In this document: positions 52,502 through 61,220 of the stretch, piece by piece
How the letters are laid out: every line of letters starts with the position of its first letter
Position numbering within the stretch: the first letter of the stretch is position 1
Assembly (NCBI GenBank): GCA_937926355.1
Contig: CALAZP010000071.1
Span: 1-64,000, forward strand
DNA length: 64,000 nucleotides
From: an uncultured Saprospirales bacterium
GTDB lineage: Bacteria; Bacteroidota; Bacteroidia; Chitinophagales; Saprospiraceae
Direction: 5' to 3'
The notes under the pieces: model-generated
What the model was told of the DNA's origin: nothing
Seen by the model: the letters and a program-made list of their open reading frames with translations, nothing else
Database searches by the model: none
Made by a program: the position numbers and the translations under genes

Positions 52502-53179
52502 TCAATTTTTACTCCCGATTAACTTTAATGCCGCACGAGCAAATCGCTCTCCTAAAATACGATACCCCTCTGGAGTTAAATGAAGGTCATTTTCAATATC
52601 ATGGCCTAGATGATTAAGACCATCGTTTAAATCATCCGTATCTACCCAATCAAAATATGGTTTTGCACCTCCAACCTTTACTTGAATGTCTCTAATTAAC
52701 GTCCAGTGTGGATAACGGTCATTATTTAAATCAAAGTCATTGATTCGACCTATTATAAAGTGGATTTGATCAAACTGAAGATCATTAGATAATCTTTGGT
52801 ACACCGACCATAATTGTTGTTCGTATATCGTACCAAGCTCCTCCCGAGCATCCCTTTCCCCCTGCATCCAAATAAACGAAACGGATTTTAATTTTTCAAC
52901 AACTAAATTTTTGCTATTTATTTTTTGCAATAAAGAATCATACAACGCATGGGGAGGTAGCCACTGTCTTATAGGTTGTCCACCGTGAGCATCTTTTACC
53001 ACCACTATATTCTCTGTTCCAAGAGAATTTTCTAAAAATGGAATAAAGGTTTGTGTTTCGTCCATTCTTGCCATATTGGATTGGCCTGAAAGTATAAATA
53101 AGTGCTGCCCTTCCCCTTTTTGAACATGAACCAACAGAAGGATGATAAATACCAGATAGATTTGATGGCTACTTTTCAC
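52502..53179 (-). CDS. SGNH-type esterase (sialate O-acetylesterase-like), secreted
   Basis: A 225-residue exported hydrolase. The signal peptide ends near GEGQ (about 25); catalytic Ser34 is in LSGQSNMA, further blocks are DAHGGQPI and WMQGERDA, and the Asp/His pair is Asp198 and His200 in NDLHLTPEG. This matches carbohydrate acetyl-esterases (DUF303/CE6-like). A GTG start at 53179 is used; no ATG precedes the signal peptide. It converges on the cystathionine enzyme gene with no gap. Confidence 0.8.
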   Translation of the reverse strand: MKSSHQIYLVFIILLLVHVQKGEGQHLFILSGQSNMARMDETQTFIPFLENSLGTENIVVVKDAHGGQPIRQWLPPHALYDSLLQKINSKNLVVEKLKSVSFIWMQGERDAREELGTIYEQQLWSVYQRLSNDLQFDQIHFIIGRINDFDLNNDRYPHWTLIRDIQVKVGGAKPYFDWVDTDDLNDGLNHLGHDIENDLHLTPEGYRILGERFARAALKLIGSKN

Positions 53180-53233
53180 GTGTTTTTATATGGAAATTAA
53201 TAATTTAGAGTATTATAAAGTAAAATAGCTCAA

Positions 53234-53671
53234 ATGAATGCAGATTTTATTTTTAATCTAAGCAATACCATAGCGCTAATTGGATGGCTCATTCTTATTT
53301 TAGTTCCGCAACAATGGATTTGGAAGGATAAATTAATCATTGGTATACCCGTTACTGGATTGGCTATTTTATATGTAATTGGTCTGAGCAGTGGCTTCCA
53401 AATAGAAGATTTTGAGCAATTCTCTTCTTTAGATGGTATTATGGGCATGTTTGGAAACCAATTAGCAGTAGCTACAGGATGGGTCCATTATTTAGCCTTC
53501 GATTTGATGACTGGGCTTTGGATTAAAAATAATGGACATCTACACCAAATCAACAAATGGTTGCTCATTCCTTGCTTGCTATTTACCTTCTTTTCTGGTC
53601 CTTTTGGATTGCTGTTGTACTTCATTTTAAGAGCTATTCACACTAAAAATCTTTTTCCTTCGAATTACTAG
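53234..53671 (+). CDS. ABA4-like family membrane protein
   Basis: A 145-residue protein with four hydrophobic helices (about 10-28, 33-50, 78-96, 112-134). ATGWVHYLAFDLMTGLWI, with its His and Asp, is the ABA4-like (DUF4281) signature; plant ABA4 functions in neoxanthin synthesis, while bacterial function is unknown. Divergent from the SGNH gene with a 54-base gap. A carotenoid connection would be inference only. Confidence 0.78.
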   Translation: MNADFIFNLSNTIALIGWLILILVPQQWIWKDKLIIGIPVTGLAILYVIGLSSGFQIEDFEQFSSLDGIMGMFGNQLAVATGWVHYLAFDLMTGLWIKNNGHLHQINKWLLIPCLLFTFFSGPFGLLLYFILRAIHTKNLFPSNY

Positions 53672-53972
53672 TCCTTATTCTAAGCTGCTCTCATCACAAT
53701 CAATTTGACCGTGCGGTTCTCAACTTCATAAATTATTATTTTCATTTTTTGCTTTAATCGGGTAAACTTTCGAATTACTTGCTATTTCAAAAAATAAGTT
53801 CTCTATCCCTATTCCTTTTCTGATTGGCTTGGGATTTCAATTGGTTAATCCTCCATAGGTTCATCTGAGTTCCTTTCTCTTGTTTTCTCTTTACAGCTTA
53901 TTATATTTATTCTCTTGGAGAAAAATAAAAGCATTTTTTTGCCGACAGGCGTCAATCTAATAAATCGTTACA
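53672..53972. other. Non-coding gap with a possible toxin-like fragment
   Basis: A 301-base gap with no full gene. On the minus strand 53680-53745 encodes a 21-residue peptide, IIIYEVENRTVKLIVMR in its core, that resembles the last two strands of RelE/ParE toxins (IIYEVDD..TV.I..VR). The frame is closed by a stop shortly upstream, so at most a decayed end is present. I see no repeats, hairpins or promoter matches of note. Confidence 0.3.
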
Positions 53973-54494
53973 TTGGAAATTACCATTGAAAAAATTGGAT
54001 TAAACCAGATATCCTCCTTACAAGAAATTAGTAAAAGCACCTTTCTGGAAACTTTTTATAGTGCTGATGATAAACAGAATATGGAGCACTATTTGAGTAC
54101 GGCTTTCTCTTTGGAAACCCTTCGAAATGAGCTTTTGAACCCTGATTCATTTTTTTATTTGGCTTACTGGCAAACCCATATTGTTGGATATTTAAAGGTT
54201 AATATAGGGTTGGCTCAAACAGAGAATATGGGTGAAGATTATTTTGAAATTCAGAGAATTTATGTCGATCGTGATTATCACGGCAAAGGGATAGGTGAAT
54301 CACTTTTACAACAGGCATTTTATCTAGCTCAAACCTTTTTAAAAAAATATATTTGGCTTGGGGTTTGGGAAGAAAATTACCGTGCTGTCCACTTTTATAA
54401 AAAGTTTGGTTTTGAGTCATTCGGCACACATACTTTTGAATATGGCTCCAGAATGGATACGGATATACTCATGCGGAAAACTTTATCCTATTGA
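53973..54494 (+). CDS. GNAT family N-acetyltransferase
   Basis: A 173-residue GCN5-related acetyltransferase. The acetyl-CoA binding motif is VDRDYHGKGIGESLLQ, preceded by FEIQRIY and followed by WLGVWEENYRAVHFYKKFGF, typical of the RimI/diamine-like GNATs. The only start available is TTG at 53973; an ATG is lacking and a stop lies four codons upstream, so the start is a little uncertain. Substrate unknown. Confidence 0.83.
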   Translation: MEITIEKIGLNQISSLQEISKSTFLETFYSADDKQNMEHYLSTAFSLETLRNELLNPDSFFYLAYWQTHIVGYLKVNIGLAQTENMGEDYFEIQRIYVDRDYHGKGIGESLLQQAFYLAQTFLKKYIWLGVWEENYRAVHFYKKFGFESFGTHTFEYGSRMDTDILMRKTLSY

Positions 54495-54563
54495 TTTTGA
54501 GTTGGAAATAGCTTAATATTGCTGGAACTTCGGATGCCTTAATCAATCTTTTTAATCTATTAT

Positions 54564-55655
54564 ATGGACGAAGAAGTTTGCCTTCTGGGTCTTTCTCAGA
54601 TTTCAGGTATTGGGCCTATTCTAGCTAGAAATCTTTTGGAGGCCTTTGGTTCGGCTCGTGAAGTATTTTCAGCTACAAGAGCTCAGTTACTTAGTATACC
54701 TGGAATTGGGCCACAGTTGGTAGATAATATTTACGAAGGAATTGATCCCTCTAATCTTGCAGAAAAATTAAAGTTAATCCGAAAAAGGGGAATAAAAATT
54801 ATTCCATTTACAAGTACTAACTATCCAAGAGAATTAAGCCAAATCAAAGACAGTCCGCTTTTTATTTACTTTAAAGGGCAAAATACCCTTTTGAATAAAA
54901 ACCCTATGGTGGCTATCGTTGGAACGCGCAATCCGAGCAGGTATGGGAAGATTCAATGCCAAAAAATAATAGAGGAATTATCTGCTTATGATGTAACTAT
55001 TGTTAGTGGTTTGGCGTATGGAATTGACGCCATTGCGCATCAAACAGCCCTATCCTGTGACTTGTCGACCATAGCTGTATTGGGGGGTGGATTTGAACAT
55101 ATTTATCCCAATGACCATAGGAATTTGGCTGAAAAGATTTTTCAATCAGGTGGATTGATCAGTGAATATCCCCCAGATCAAAAAGTAGAAAAGGAACATT
55201 TTCCAATGCGGAATCGCATCATTGCTGGTCTTTCCTCTGCAGTTCTTATCATTGAAACTGCAACAAAAGGAGGTTCAATAATTACCGCTGGATTAGCCAA
55301 TGAATATTTCAAGGAAGTCTTTGCACTTCCGGGTTCTGTACAAAATGCTAAATCCAAAGGTTGCCATAGCCTTATAAAAAGAAATATAGCTGCAATATTT
55401 GAAAATGGTCATGATGTGGCTGTTCAAATGGGATGGGAAAAGAAAAAAAATAACTTAGTCTTAAAGATTGAAATCAATGAAGATGAAAAAAGAATTCTAA
55501 ATTTGATAGACTTCGTGAGTCCCAAGGATTTTAATAGTTTGATGCAAAAAACTTCCTTTGAAGGAGGTTATTTAAAAGCCCTACTTTTGGAATTGGAACT
55601 CAAGAACCTGATAATTAGTTTACCAGGTAATCAATATATTCTTAACCACAAATGA
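54564..55655 (+). CDS. dprA: DNA-processing protein DprA (Smf)
   Basis: Loads RecA on incoming single-stranded DNA in natural transformation. The N-terminal helix-hairpin-helix part (about 1-65: LSQISGIGPILARNLL) is followed by a Rossmann fold with VAIVGTRNPSRYGK, SGLAYGIDAIAHQ, LGGGFEHIYP, GLISEYPP and MRNRIIAGLS, then a C-terminal winged helix (about 300-363). Length 363 is normal. Followed by the alkaline phosphatase gene after 7 bases. Confidence 0.94.
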   Translation: MDEEVCLLGLSQISGIGPILARNLLEAFGSAREVFSATRAQLLSIPGIGPQLVDNIYEGIDPSNLAEKLKLIRKRGIKIIPFTSTNYPRELSQIKDSPLFIYFKGQNTLLNKNPMVAIVGTRNPSRYGKIQCQKIIEELSAYDVTIVSGLAYGIDAIAHQTALSCDLSTIAVLGGGFEHIYPNDHRNLAEKIFQSGGLISEYPPDQKVEKEHFPMRNRIIAGLSSAVLIIETATKGGSIITAGLANEYFKEVFALPGSVQNAKSKGCHSLIKRNIAAIFENGHDVAVQMGWEKKKNNLVLKIEINEDEKRILNLIDFVSPKDFNSLMQKTSFEGGYLKALLLELELKNLIISLPGNQYILNHK

Positions 55656-55662
55656 GCAATTC

Positions 55663-56751
55663 ATGAAACTACGAGTTTGTTTTCTTTTCTTAATCACAGC
55701 TGTCTTTTTCCAAGCGGGATGGGGTCAATCCAATTACACCGCCAAAAAACCGAAGAATATTATTTTACTAATAGGGGATGGGATGGGATTAAGTCAAATC
55801 TCTGCGGGCCTTTATGCTAATGGTAATTATTTGAATTTAGAGCGTTTTCCATTTATAGGGATTCATAAGAGTTATTCAAGTGATAACCTAATTACAGATT
55901 CTGCTGCAGGAGCTACTGCATTTTCCATTGGAAAAAAATCGTACAATGGTGCGATTGGGGTAGATCAGGATACCGTTCCGGTAAAAACAATTCTCGAAGA
56001 AGCTGAAGGTAAAGGATGGGCAACTGGTTTGGTAGCCACCTCAACTATTACCCATGCAACCCCTGCTTCATTTATCGCCCATGTATCTTCTAGAAATATG
56101 CAAGAAGCTATTGCAGCTCAATTTCTCAACACAGAAATTGATTTTTTTGTAGGTGGAGGACAAGATTTTTTTGAAAATAGAAAAGAGGACGATAGAAATA
56201 TTTCTCAGGAACTTCGCGATAAGGGGTATCAAATCACGAACATTGATGAAATTCCCTTTGCTCAAATTTCCTTTGATGGAATAGATAAATTTGGATACTT
56301 TACTGCAGCTGGAAGTCCTGAAAAATTAGTAGAAGGTAGAGATTATTTGATTCAAGCCGGAAATAGGGCAGTTGAATTTTTAAATAAAAAAAGTGAAAAG
56401 GGGTTTTTCTTAATGATTGAAGGAAGTCAAATAGATTGGGGAGGTCACGCTAATGAATCAGATTATATCATTACAGAAATGATTGAATTTGACGAGCTCA
56501 TTGGGGACATTCTCGATTATGCTAAGCAAGATGGAGAAACTTTAGTCATCGTTACTGCTGATCACGAAACCGGAGGATATTCAATTAATCCGGGTTCTAC
56601 TTTTGATACGATCATACCCGGGTTTACCACTACCTATCATACGGGTACCATGATTCCTGTTTTTGCCTTTGGCCCAGGTTCAGAGCATTTCGCTGGCATT
56701 TATGAAAATACTGCTATATACCACAAAATGAAAGCAGCATTGGGTTGGTAA
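55663..56751 (+). CDS. Alkaline phosphatase, secreted
   Basis: A 362-residue metal-dependent phosphomonoesterase of the PhoA superfamily. Signal peptide about 1-21 (AGWGQ). Metal site Asp39 is in LLIGDGMGLSQ; the phospho-serine Ser80 is in ITDSAAGATAF. Other ligands are in EGSQIDWGGHAN (Asp and His) and TADHETGG (Asp, His), and the last in TTTYHTG. The extra Glu/Thr sites fit zinc/magnesium AP. Shorter than E. coli PhoA (about 470). Cotranscribed with dprA. Converges on lipA. Confidence 0.9.
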   Translation: MKLRVCFLFLITAVFFQAGWGQSNYTAKKPKNIILLIGDGMGLSQISAGLYANGNYLNLERFPFIGIHKSYSSDNLITDSAAGATAFSIGKKSYNGAIGVDQDTVPVKTILEEAEGKGWATGLVATSTITHATPASFIAHVSSRNMQEAIAAQFLNTEIDFFVGGGQDFFENRKEDDRNISQELRDKGYQITNIDEIPFAQISFDGIDKFGYFTAAGSPEKLVEGRDYLIQAGNRAVEFLNKKSEKGFFLMIEGSQIDWGGHANESDYIITEMIEFDELIGDILDYAKQDGETLVIVTADHETGGYSINPGSTFDTIIPGFTTTYHTGTMIPVFAFGPGSEHFAGIYENTAIYHKMKAALGW

Positions 56752-56754
56752 ATG

Positions 56755-57627
56755 CTATAAATGTCTTTCAGCATGATAAGAAGACCTGACTAGGGGAGCA
56801 CTTTCCACAAAGGAAAATCCCCTCTTCAGTCCTTCCTCCTTGTAGTAAGCAAAGGTATCAGGGTGGACAAATTCAGCTACTTCCAAATGCATCTTGGTAG
56901 GTTGCAAATACTGCCCAATGGTCAATACATCGCAACCATGTGCTATTAAATCATCCATGGTTTTAAGTACCTCATTTTTTTCCTCTCCTAATCCAACCAT
57001 TATCCCGGACTTGGTGCGCTTTCCAAACTCCTTGGTTCGTTTAATTTGCTCCAAACTTCTAACATATTTAGCTTGAGGTCTTACCTTTCTATATAACCGA
57101 TCTACGGTCTCCATATTATGGGATACTACTTCCTGTCCCGGACTAATCATTCGTTCTAATGCCTCCCAATTGGCCTTTACATCTGGAATGAGTGTTTCTA
57201 TGGTAGTAGTCGGAGAAAGTGCTTTGACATTAACCACTGTTTGATACCAAATTTCAGCCCCCCTATCTTTCAATTCATCCCGGTTGACACTAGTAATCAC
57301 AGCATGTTTAACTTGCATAAGTAGAATAGCCTCTGCTACTCTTCTAGGTTCATCCGCATCATATTCAGGCGGACGACCCGTTTTGACCGCACAAAATGAA
57401 CAAGATCGAGTACATGTATTTCCCAATATCATAAAGGTTGCAGTACCAGCTCCCCAGCATTCACCCATATTGGGGCAATTGCCACTCTGACAAATGGTAT
57501 GTAACTTATATTGATCAACTAATGACCGAACTTTCTTATAGGATTCTCCAATTGGTAATTTTACTCTTAACCAATCGGGCTTTTTTTGATGTCTTGTATT
57601 GCCTTCAACTACAGGTAACTCAATCAT
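56755..57627 (-). CDS. lipA: Lipoyl synthase
   Basis: Radical-SAM enzyme that inserts two sulfurs into octanoyl-protein. The auxiliary cluster cysteines are in CQSGNCPNMGEC and the SAM cluster in CTRSCSFC, with GRPPEYDADEPRRVAEA and GVAINP-like segments typical of LipA; SHNMETV and IMVGLGEEKNEV follow. Length 290 is normal. lipB is not next to it. It supplies lipoyl groups to pyruvate dehydrogenase and to the glycine cleavage system, whose P-protein gene is at the left edge. One base separates it from the upstream barrel gene. Confidence 0.96.
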   Translation of the reverse strand: MIELPVVEGNTRHQKKPDWLRVKLPIGESYKKVRSLVDQYKLHTICQSGNCPNMGECWGAGTATFMILGNTCTRSCSFCAVKTGRPPEYDADEPRRVAEAILLMQVKHAVITSVNRDELKDRGAEIWYQTVVNVKALSPTTTIETLIPDVKANWEALERMISPGQEVVSHNMETVDRLYRKVRPQAKYVRSLEQIKRTKEFGKRTKSGIMVGLGEEKNEVLKTMDDLIAHGCDVLTIGQYLQPTKMHLEVAEFVHPDTFAYYKEEGLKRGFSFVESAPLVRSSYHAERHL

Positions 57628-57628
57628 G

Positions 57629-58444
57629 CTATTTGCGTTTTCCCAATTCCAAATTGACGTAAAGATTGATAAAATAATTTTTGTTTTCAGGATATTCTAA
57701 CCTTGGATCCTCTACCATAATAGGCACTCTTCCAAAAAAATAATCTATCATAATGCCTACTTCCAATGCTTTAATGAAATCTTCAAATGCTCCCCAAGCC
57801 ATATGTACTCCTGCCTGGGCATTAATACCAGGAACTATTTTGGTTTGTCCAATACCTTTTAAAAAAGATGACGCCCCATATACCCTGTCGGTAGAAAGGA
57901 ATAAATCTGCATTGGTTTCATTGTAAACCTCACTTTTAATGATGACCTCCCCGTAGGTGTTTTCCTTGAAATACATTAAATCTAAATAATAAGGCTTCAA
58001 CAAACCAAGTGTTACCCCTCCCGAATAATTTAAACCTATGGCAGCTCCCTTTTGCTTTTCCTTCTCAGAAAGGTAGCGCTTTTGTCCCATCCCTCCCCTA
58101 AGTGCGAATAACGTGTTATCTTTTCCGAATACAAATGCTTTGGTTAATCTTCCTGTAGTAGCGGGAGCAAACTCAAAATTTTGCCTGTATTCTTTGGGGT
58201 GCTTCAATTGACCCAACCCAATAAAATAATATTTTGCCAAAGAATAATTTTTGATCGTAGCAAAATTCATATTGAATGCATATCCATTGGTATGCCAAAC
58301 AAAATCTGCAGAAATTTCTTCATTAAAAACAACCCCCACCTCATCTCCTTTATAAAAATTTTCTCCTAACTTAATGGTATTCTGAGCACTCAACATGGCA
58401 AGAGTACCCAAATAGAAGAAGAAGACACCACTTAGACGGTTCAT
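57629..58444 (-). CDS. Outer membrane beta-barrel-like protein, unknown
   Basis: A 271-residue exported protein: the ATG at 58444 begins a signal peptide (LGTLAMLSAQ, about 12-22), and an upstream start eight codons earlier does not fit. The mature part has alternating beta-like strands (e.g. ALRGGMGQKRYLSEK, GVTLGLLKPYYLDLMYF, FINLYVNLELGKRK at the C-terminus), consistent with an outer-membrane barrel. Ends with a short aromatic-basic strand. I do not recognise a family. It shares the minus strand with lipA but nothing suggests a shared function. Confidence 0.65.
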   Translation of the reverse strand: MNRLSGVFFFYLGTLAMLSAQNTIKLGENFYKGDEVGVVFNEEISADFVWHTNGYAFNMNFATIKNYSLAKYYFIGLGQLKHPKEYRQNFEFAPATTGRLTKAFVFGKDNTLFALRGGMGQKRYLSEKEKQKGAAIGLNYSGGVTLGLLKPYYLDLMYFKENTYGEVIIKSEVYNETNADLFLSTDRVYGASSFLKGIGQTKIVPGINAQAGVHMAWGAFEDFIKALEVGIMIDYFFGRVPIMVEDPRLEYPENKNYFINLYVNLELGKRK

Positions 58445-58516
58445 TGAAAACATTTGAATGTTAAACAAAAATCTTTACAAATAGATTATTGCTGTACTTA
58501 TTTTATCTTTCCCTTT

Positions 58517-59797
58517 ATGAAAGTAAAGTTTTTCGCCAAAAATTCAACGGAACGATTAAAATATATCCTCTCTTTTATTTCGGAAAGGATTCTCAAACTT
58601 GAATTGGAATTACATCATCCTTCTTCACTTCCATTACCAGAATCCGAATTACATTTTCTTTATGGTCCCCTTTGTCCTCCTTCAAAGTCTTCCATTGTTA
58701 TACCAGATGAGCAATTATTAACAGCTCCTTTTTCCGTGAACTACCAACATCCTCCTGCATCCAAATGGAAGGAGGTACTAGATGCCAATACCCCTTTTAC
58801 CAAGCACTTATCTTTCGATATCCTTTCATTCGTTTTTTTTCAATTAGCCCGAATAGAAGAATATACCGAGGAAGGCAAGGATAAGCATAATCGATTTCAA
58901 GCGCATCAAAGTAAAGCCTTTCAACTGGGATATCTTTCCATTCCCACAGTTGATATCATTTTGCAAAAACTCAGTAATTTATTAGATAATCAACATCCCA
59001 TACTTACTCCCAAATCAGTGATAACTATTGATGTGGACGTAGCTTTTGCTTTTCAGCACAAGCCTTTTCATATCCAATTCTTTAGCGTGATCAAGGATTT
59101 ATTCAGAAGAGATTTTCAAAGAATTCAATCTAGGTTGGCAACTATACTTAATAAAGTGCGCGATCCATATGATACCTTTAATGAATTAATCGAACTCGGT
59201 AAACAATCGAAAAATCCTTTTATTTTCTTTTTTCTCCTTGGGAAAAGAGGTCCCTTTGATAGAAATATATCTCCTCAAAAAGACAAAATGAAAGAAGTAT
59301 TGATAAAATTAAGTCAACACTTCGAAATTGGTCTGCATCCCTCCTATCAGAGCAATTATAATTCTGCATTGATATTGGAAGAGAAAAATACTTTGGAACA
59401 AATCATTCAAAAAAAAGTATCAAAAAGCAGACAACATTATTTGAAATTAAGTTTCCCGTATACCTATCAACAACTTATAAAATCTGGGATTGAGGAAGAT
59501 TACTCTATGGGGTATTCAGATGCTCATGGCTATCGAGCCGGGACAGCTGGGAGTTTCTTATGGTATGATTTATCAACTGAAAAAGTTACAGACTTGAGAA
59601 TTTATCCCTTTCAAATTATGGACGTAACCCTAAAGAAGTATTTAGAGTGGCTCCCTCAACAAGCAATAGAAGAATTAAAGCCCATCTACAACAACCAACC
59701 ATTTACACTAATATGGCACAACAGCAACCTGAGTGCATTGGAAAATTGGAAAAAATGGAAAGTGGTCTTTAAGACGCTTATTTCCTGGCAGCTCTAA
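58517..59797 (+). CDS. Polysaccharide deacetylase family protein (DUF7033-type N-domain)
   Basis: A 426-residue protein. The N-terminal part (about 1-170) resembles the domain found before deacetylase domains in Bacteroidota. The deacetylase (NodB-like) part has VITIDVDVAFAF (metal Asp pair), FEIGLHPSYQS (His), SRQHYLKLSFPYTYQ and DYSMGYSDAHGYRAGT. No signal peptide, so probably cytosolic. ATG 58517 gives a natural start MKVKFFAKN; an earlier in-frame start at 58454 would run back towards the divergent gene. Substrate unknown. Tail-to-tail overlap of 20 bases with the TPR lipoprotein gene. Confidence 0.8.
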   Translation: MKVKFFAKNSTERLKYILSFISERILKLELELHHPSSLPLPESELHFLYGPLCPPSKSSIVIPDEQLLTAPFSVNYQHPPASKWKEVLDANTPFTKHLSFDILSFVFFQLARIEEYTEEGKDKHNRFQAHQSKAFQLGYLSIPTVDIILQKLSNLLDNQHPILTPKSVITIDVDVAFAFQHKPFHIQFFSVIKDLFRRDFQRIQSRLATILNKVRDPYDTFNELIELGKQSKNPFIFFFLLGKRGPFDRNISPQKDKMKEVLIKLSQHFEIGLHPSYQSNYNSALILEEKNTLEQIIQKKVSKSRQHYLKLSFPYTYQQLIKSGIEEDYSMGYSDAHGYRAGTAGSFLWYDLSTEKVTDLRIYPFQIMDVTLKKYLEWLPQQAIEELKPIYNNQPFTLIWHNSNLSALENWKKWKVVFKTLISWQL

Positions 59798-61220
59798 TAA
59801 TGGTATTCTCTTGGATCCAACATCCTATCTTAAAAGTTGTACCCTCTTGTAAATTTCTTTGAAAGATATCTCCTATCTCAGGCATGTACTGACTGTATCT
59901 AGCAATCCACTCATTGGCCTCTGAAGCAACAGCAGGATCTACTTTTTTTGCCTTTAACCACATATCTACAGCAGGCCAAACTACTACTTGGCTATCCCAT
60001 CCGCGGCCAGGTCCGCACAAAGGGCCACTTGATGCATATAACCTACCAATGTGAAGATAGGGCTCCCCCCAATTTGGCCTTACCTCAGCTGCTTGCAAAG
60101 CAAATTTTCTACTTTGGGTAAAATTTTTGAGGTGAGTCTGATAGATTTTAGCTACCAACATCAAGTATTTCGATTTTTTTTCAAGATCCTCGGTTTCTAC
60201 AGCTGCTTTTTGAAAACCCTCTATTGCACAATTATAGTCTGCATTTTTCAAACAATTATAGGCTACTTCGATAGGGCCTGGTTCAGGAGCGCAATTGGTA
60301 TTCCCGACAGCAATGAGATTTTGAAACCGTTCATCCATTTCTGGACAATTTCCCCATTTTAACCTACTATATACTGTCCTAACCACCTCACAATCTTCCG
60401 ATGCATCTAAAAAATCCTGATAGTATTTTTCGTAATAATAATCACAGTCATAAAAACCCTTTACAGCTTCAAAGGCTTCTAAATTGGCGGGCGCATAAGA
60501 AGCGACAATATTCCATCGATCACAATCTCCAGCCTTGCAATTAGCTAGGCCGTTTTTTAATATCTCCAATACTTTATAGGCATAAGGAGCTGCAAAGGCC
60601 AAATCAATTTCGTCATTAAAATACAACTCCACTAATAGGGCAGTAAATGGGTTGATGACGAAATCCGGAGTTTTCAACCCATCAATAGAGATAGCTTGAA
60701 CAAACAGATCTAAAATTTGCTTTGGACTAGCTCTGTGGGGATATTTATAATATAGGTCGAAAGCTTTTCTTGCTGGTATATAACCACCCTCTCCATAGCA
60801 TTCATCTATTGCGTCATAAATAGAAAAAATAGTATCTATCAAGCGTTCTTTAGTTTCAGCATCTGAAACCCGAGCATATTTTCTTTCATAAAACCTAATC
60901 CCATCTGCATATACCGTATTTCTCCTTCCGTCAGCAGCAGGAGCCGTTTGATATACTTTCGACCACAATTTGAAAGCTTCGTCCCAATCTCCAGATTTCA
61001 TAAAATCTCTATAAAGCACATAAGCCGTTTCTAATTCATCGGGATTTGCTGCATCTGAGAATTTAGGACATGGACTCAGGTCTTCTTGAGGTTCTTCCTG
61101 AGGAAGGATTTGGGTGCTTTCCACTTCAGTTTGCGAAACCTCCATAGAAACCTTAGGGGTACACGCATGAACCCCTAAAATTATAATTAGACAAAAAAGA
61201 AATCTTGAAGTAATCTTCAT
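59778..61220 (-). CDS. Lipoprotein with TPR-like repeats, paralogue of the upstream gene
   Basis: A 480-residue lipoprotein (lipobox VHAC, Cys about 20) that I know only as a Bacteroidota family without function. Conserved blocks are APAADGRRNTVYADGIRFY (about 92-110), the ECYGEGGYIPARKAFDLYY region, an alpha-helical repeat around NCAIEGFQKAAVETED, and a C-terminal end GRGWDSQ.VVWPAVDMWLKAKK with GCWIQENT last. Similar blocks in the same order occur in the protein encoded upstream, so the pair arose by duplication. The start overlaps the end of that gene by 1 base, indicating coupling. Confidence 0.75.
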   Translation of the reverse strand: MKITSRFLFCLIIILGVHACTPKVSMEVSQTEVESTQILPQEEPQEDLSPCPKFSDAANPDELETAYVLYRDFMKSGDWDEAFKLWSKVYQTAPAADGRRNTVYADGIRFYERKYARVSDAETKERLIDTIFSIYDAIDECYGEGGYIPARKAFDLYYKYPHRASPKQILDLFVQAISIDGLKTPDFVINPFTALLVELYFNDEIDLAFAAPYAYKVLEILKNGLANCKAGDCDRWNIVASYAPANLEAFEAVKGFYDCDYYYEKYYQDFLDASEDCEVVRTVYSRLKWGNCPEMDERFQNLIAVGNTNCAPEPGPIEVAYNCLKNADYNCAIEGFQKAAVETEDLEKKSKYLMLVAKIYQTHLKNFTQSRKFALQAAEVRPNWGEPYLHIGRLYASSGPLCGPGRGWDSQVVVWPAVDMWLKAKKVDPAVASEANEWIARYSQYMPEIGDIFQRNLQEGTTFKIGCWIQENTIIRAARK

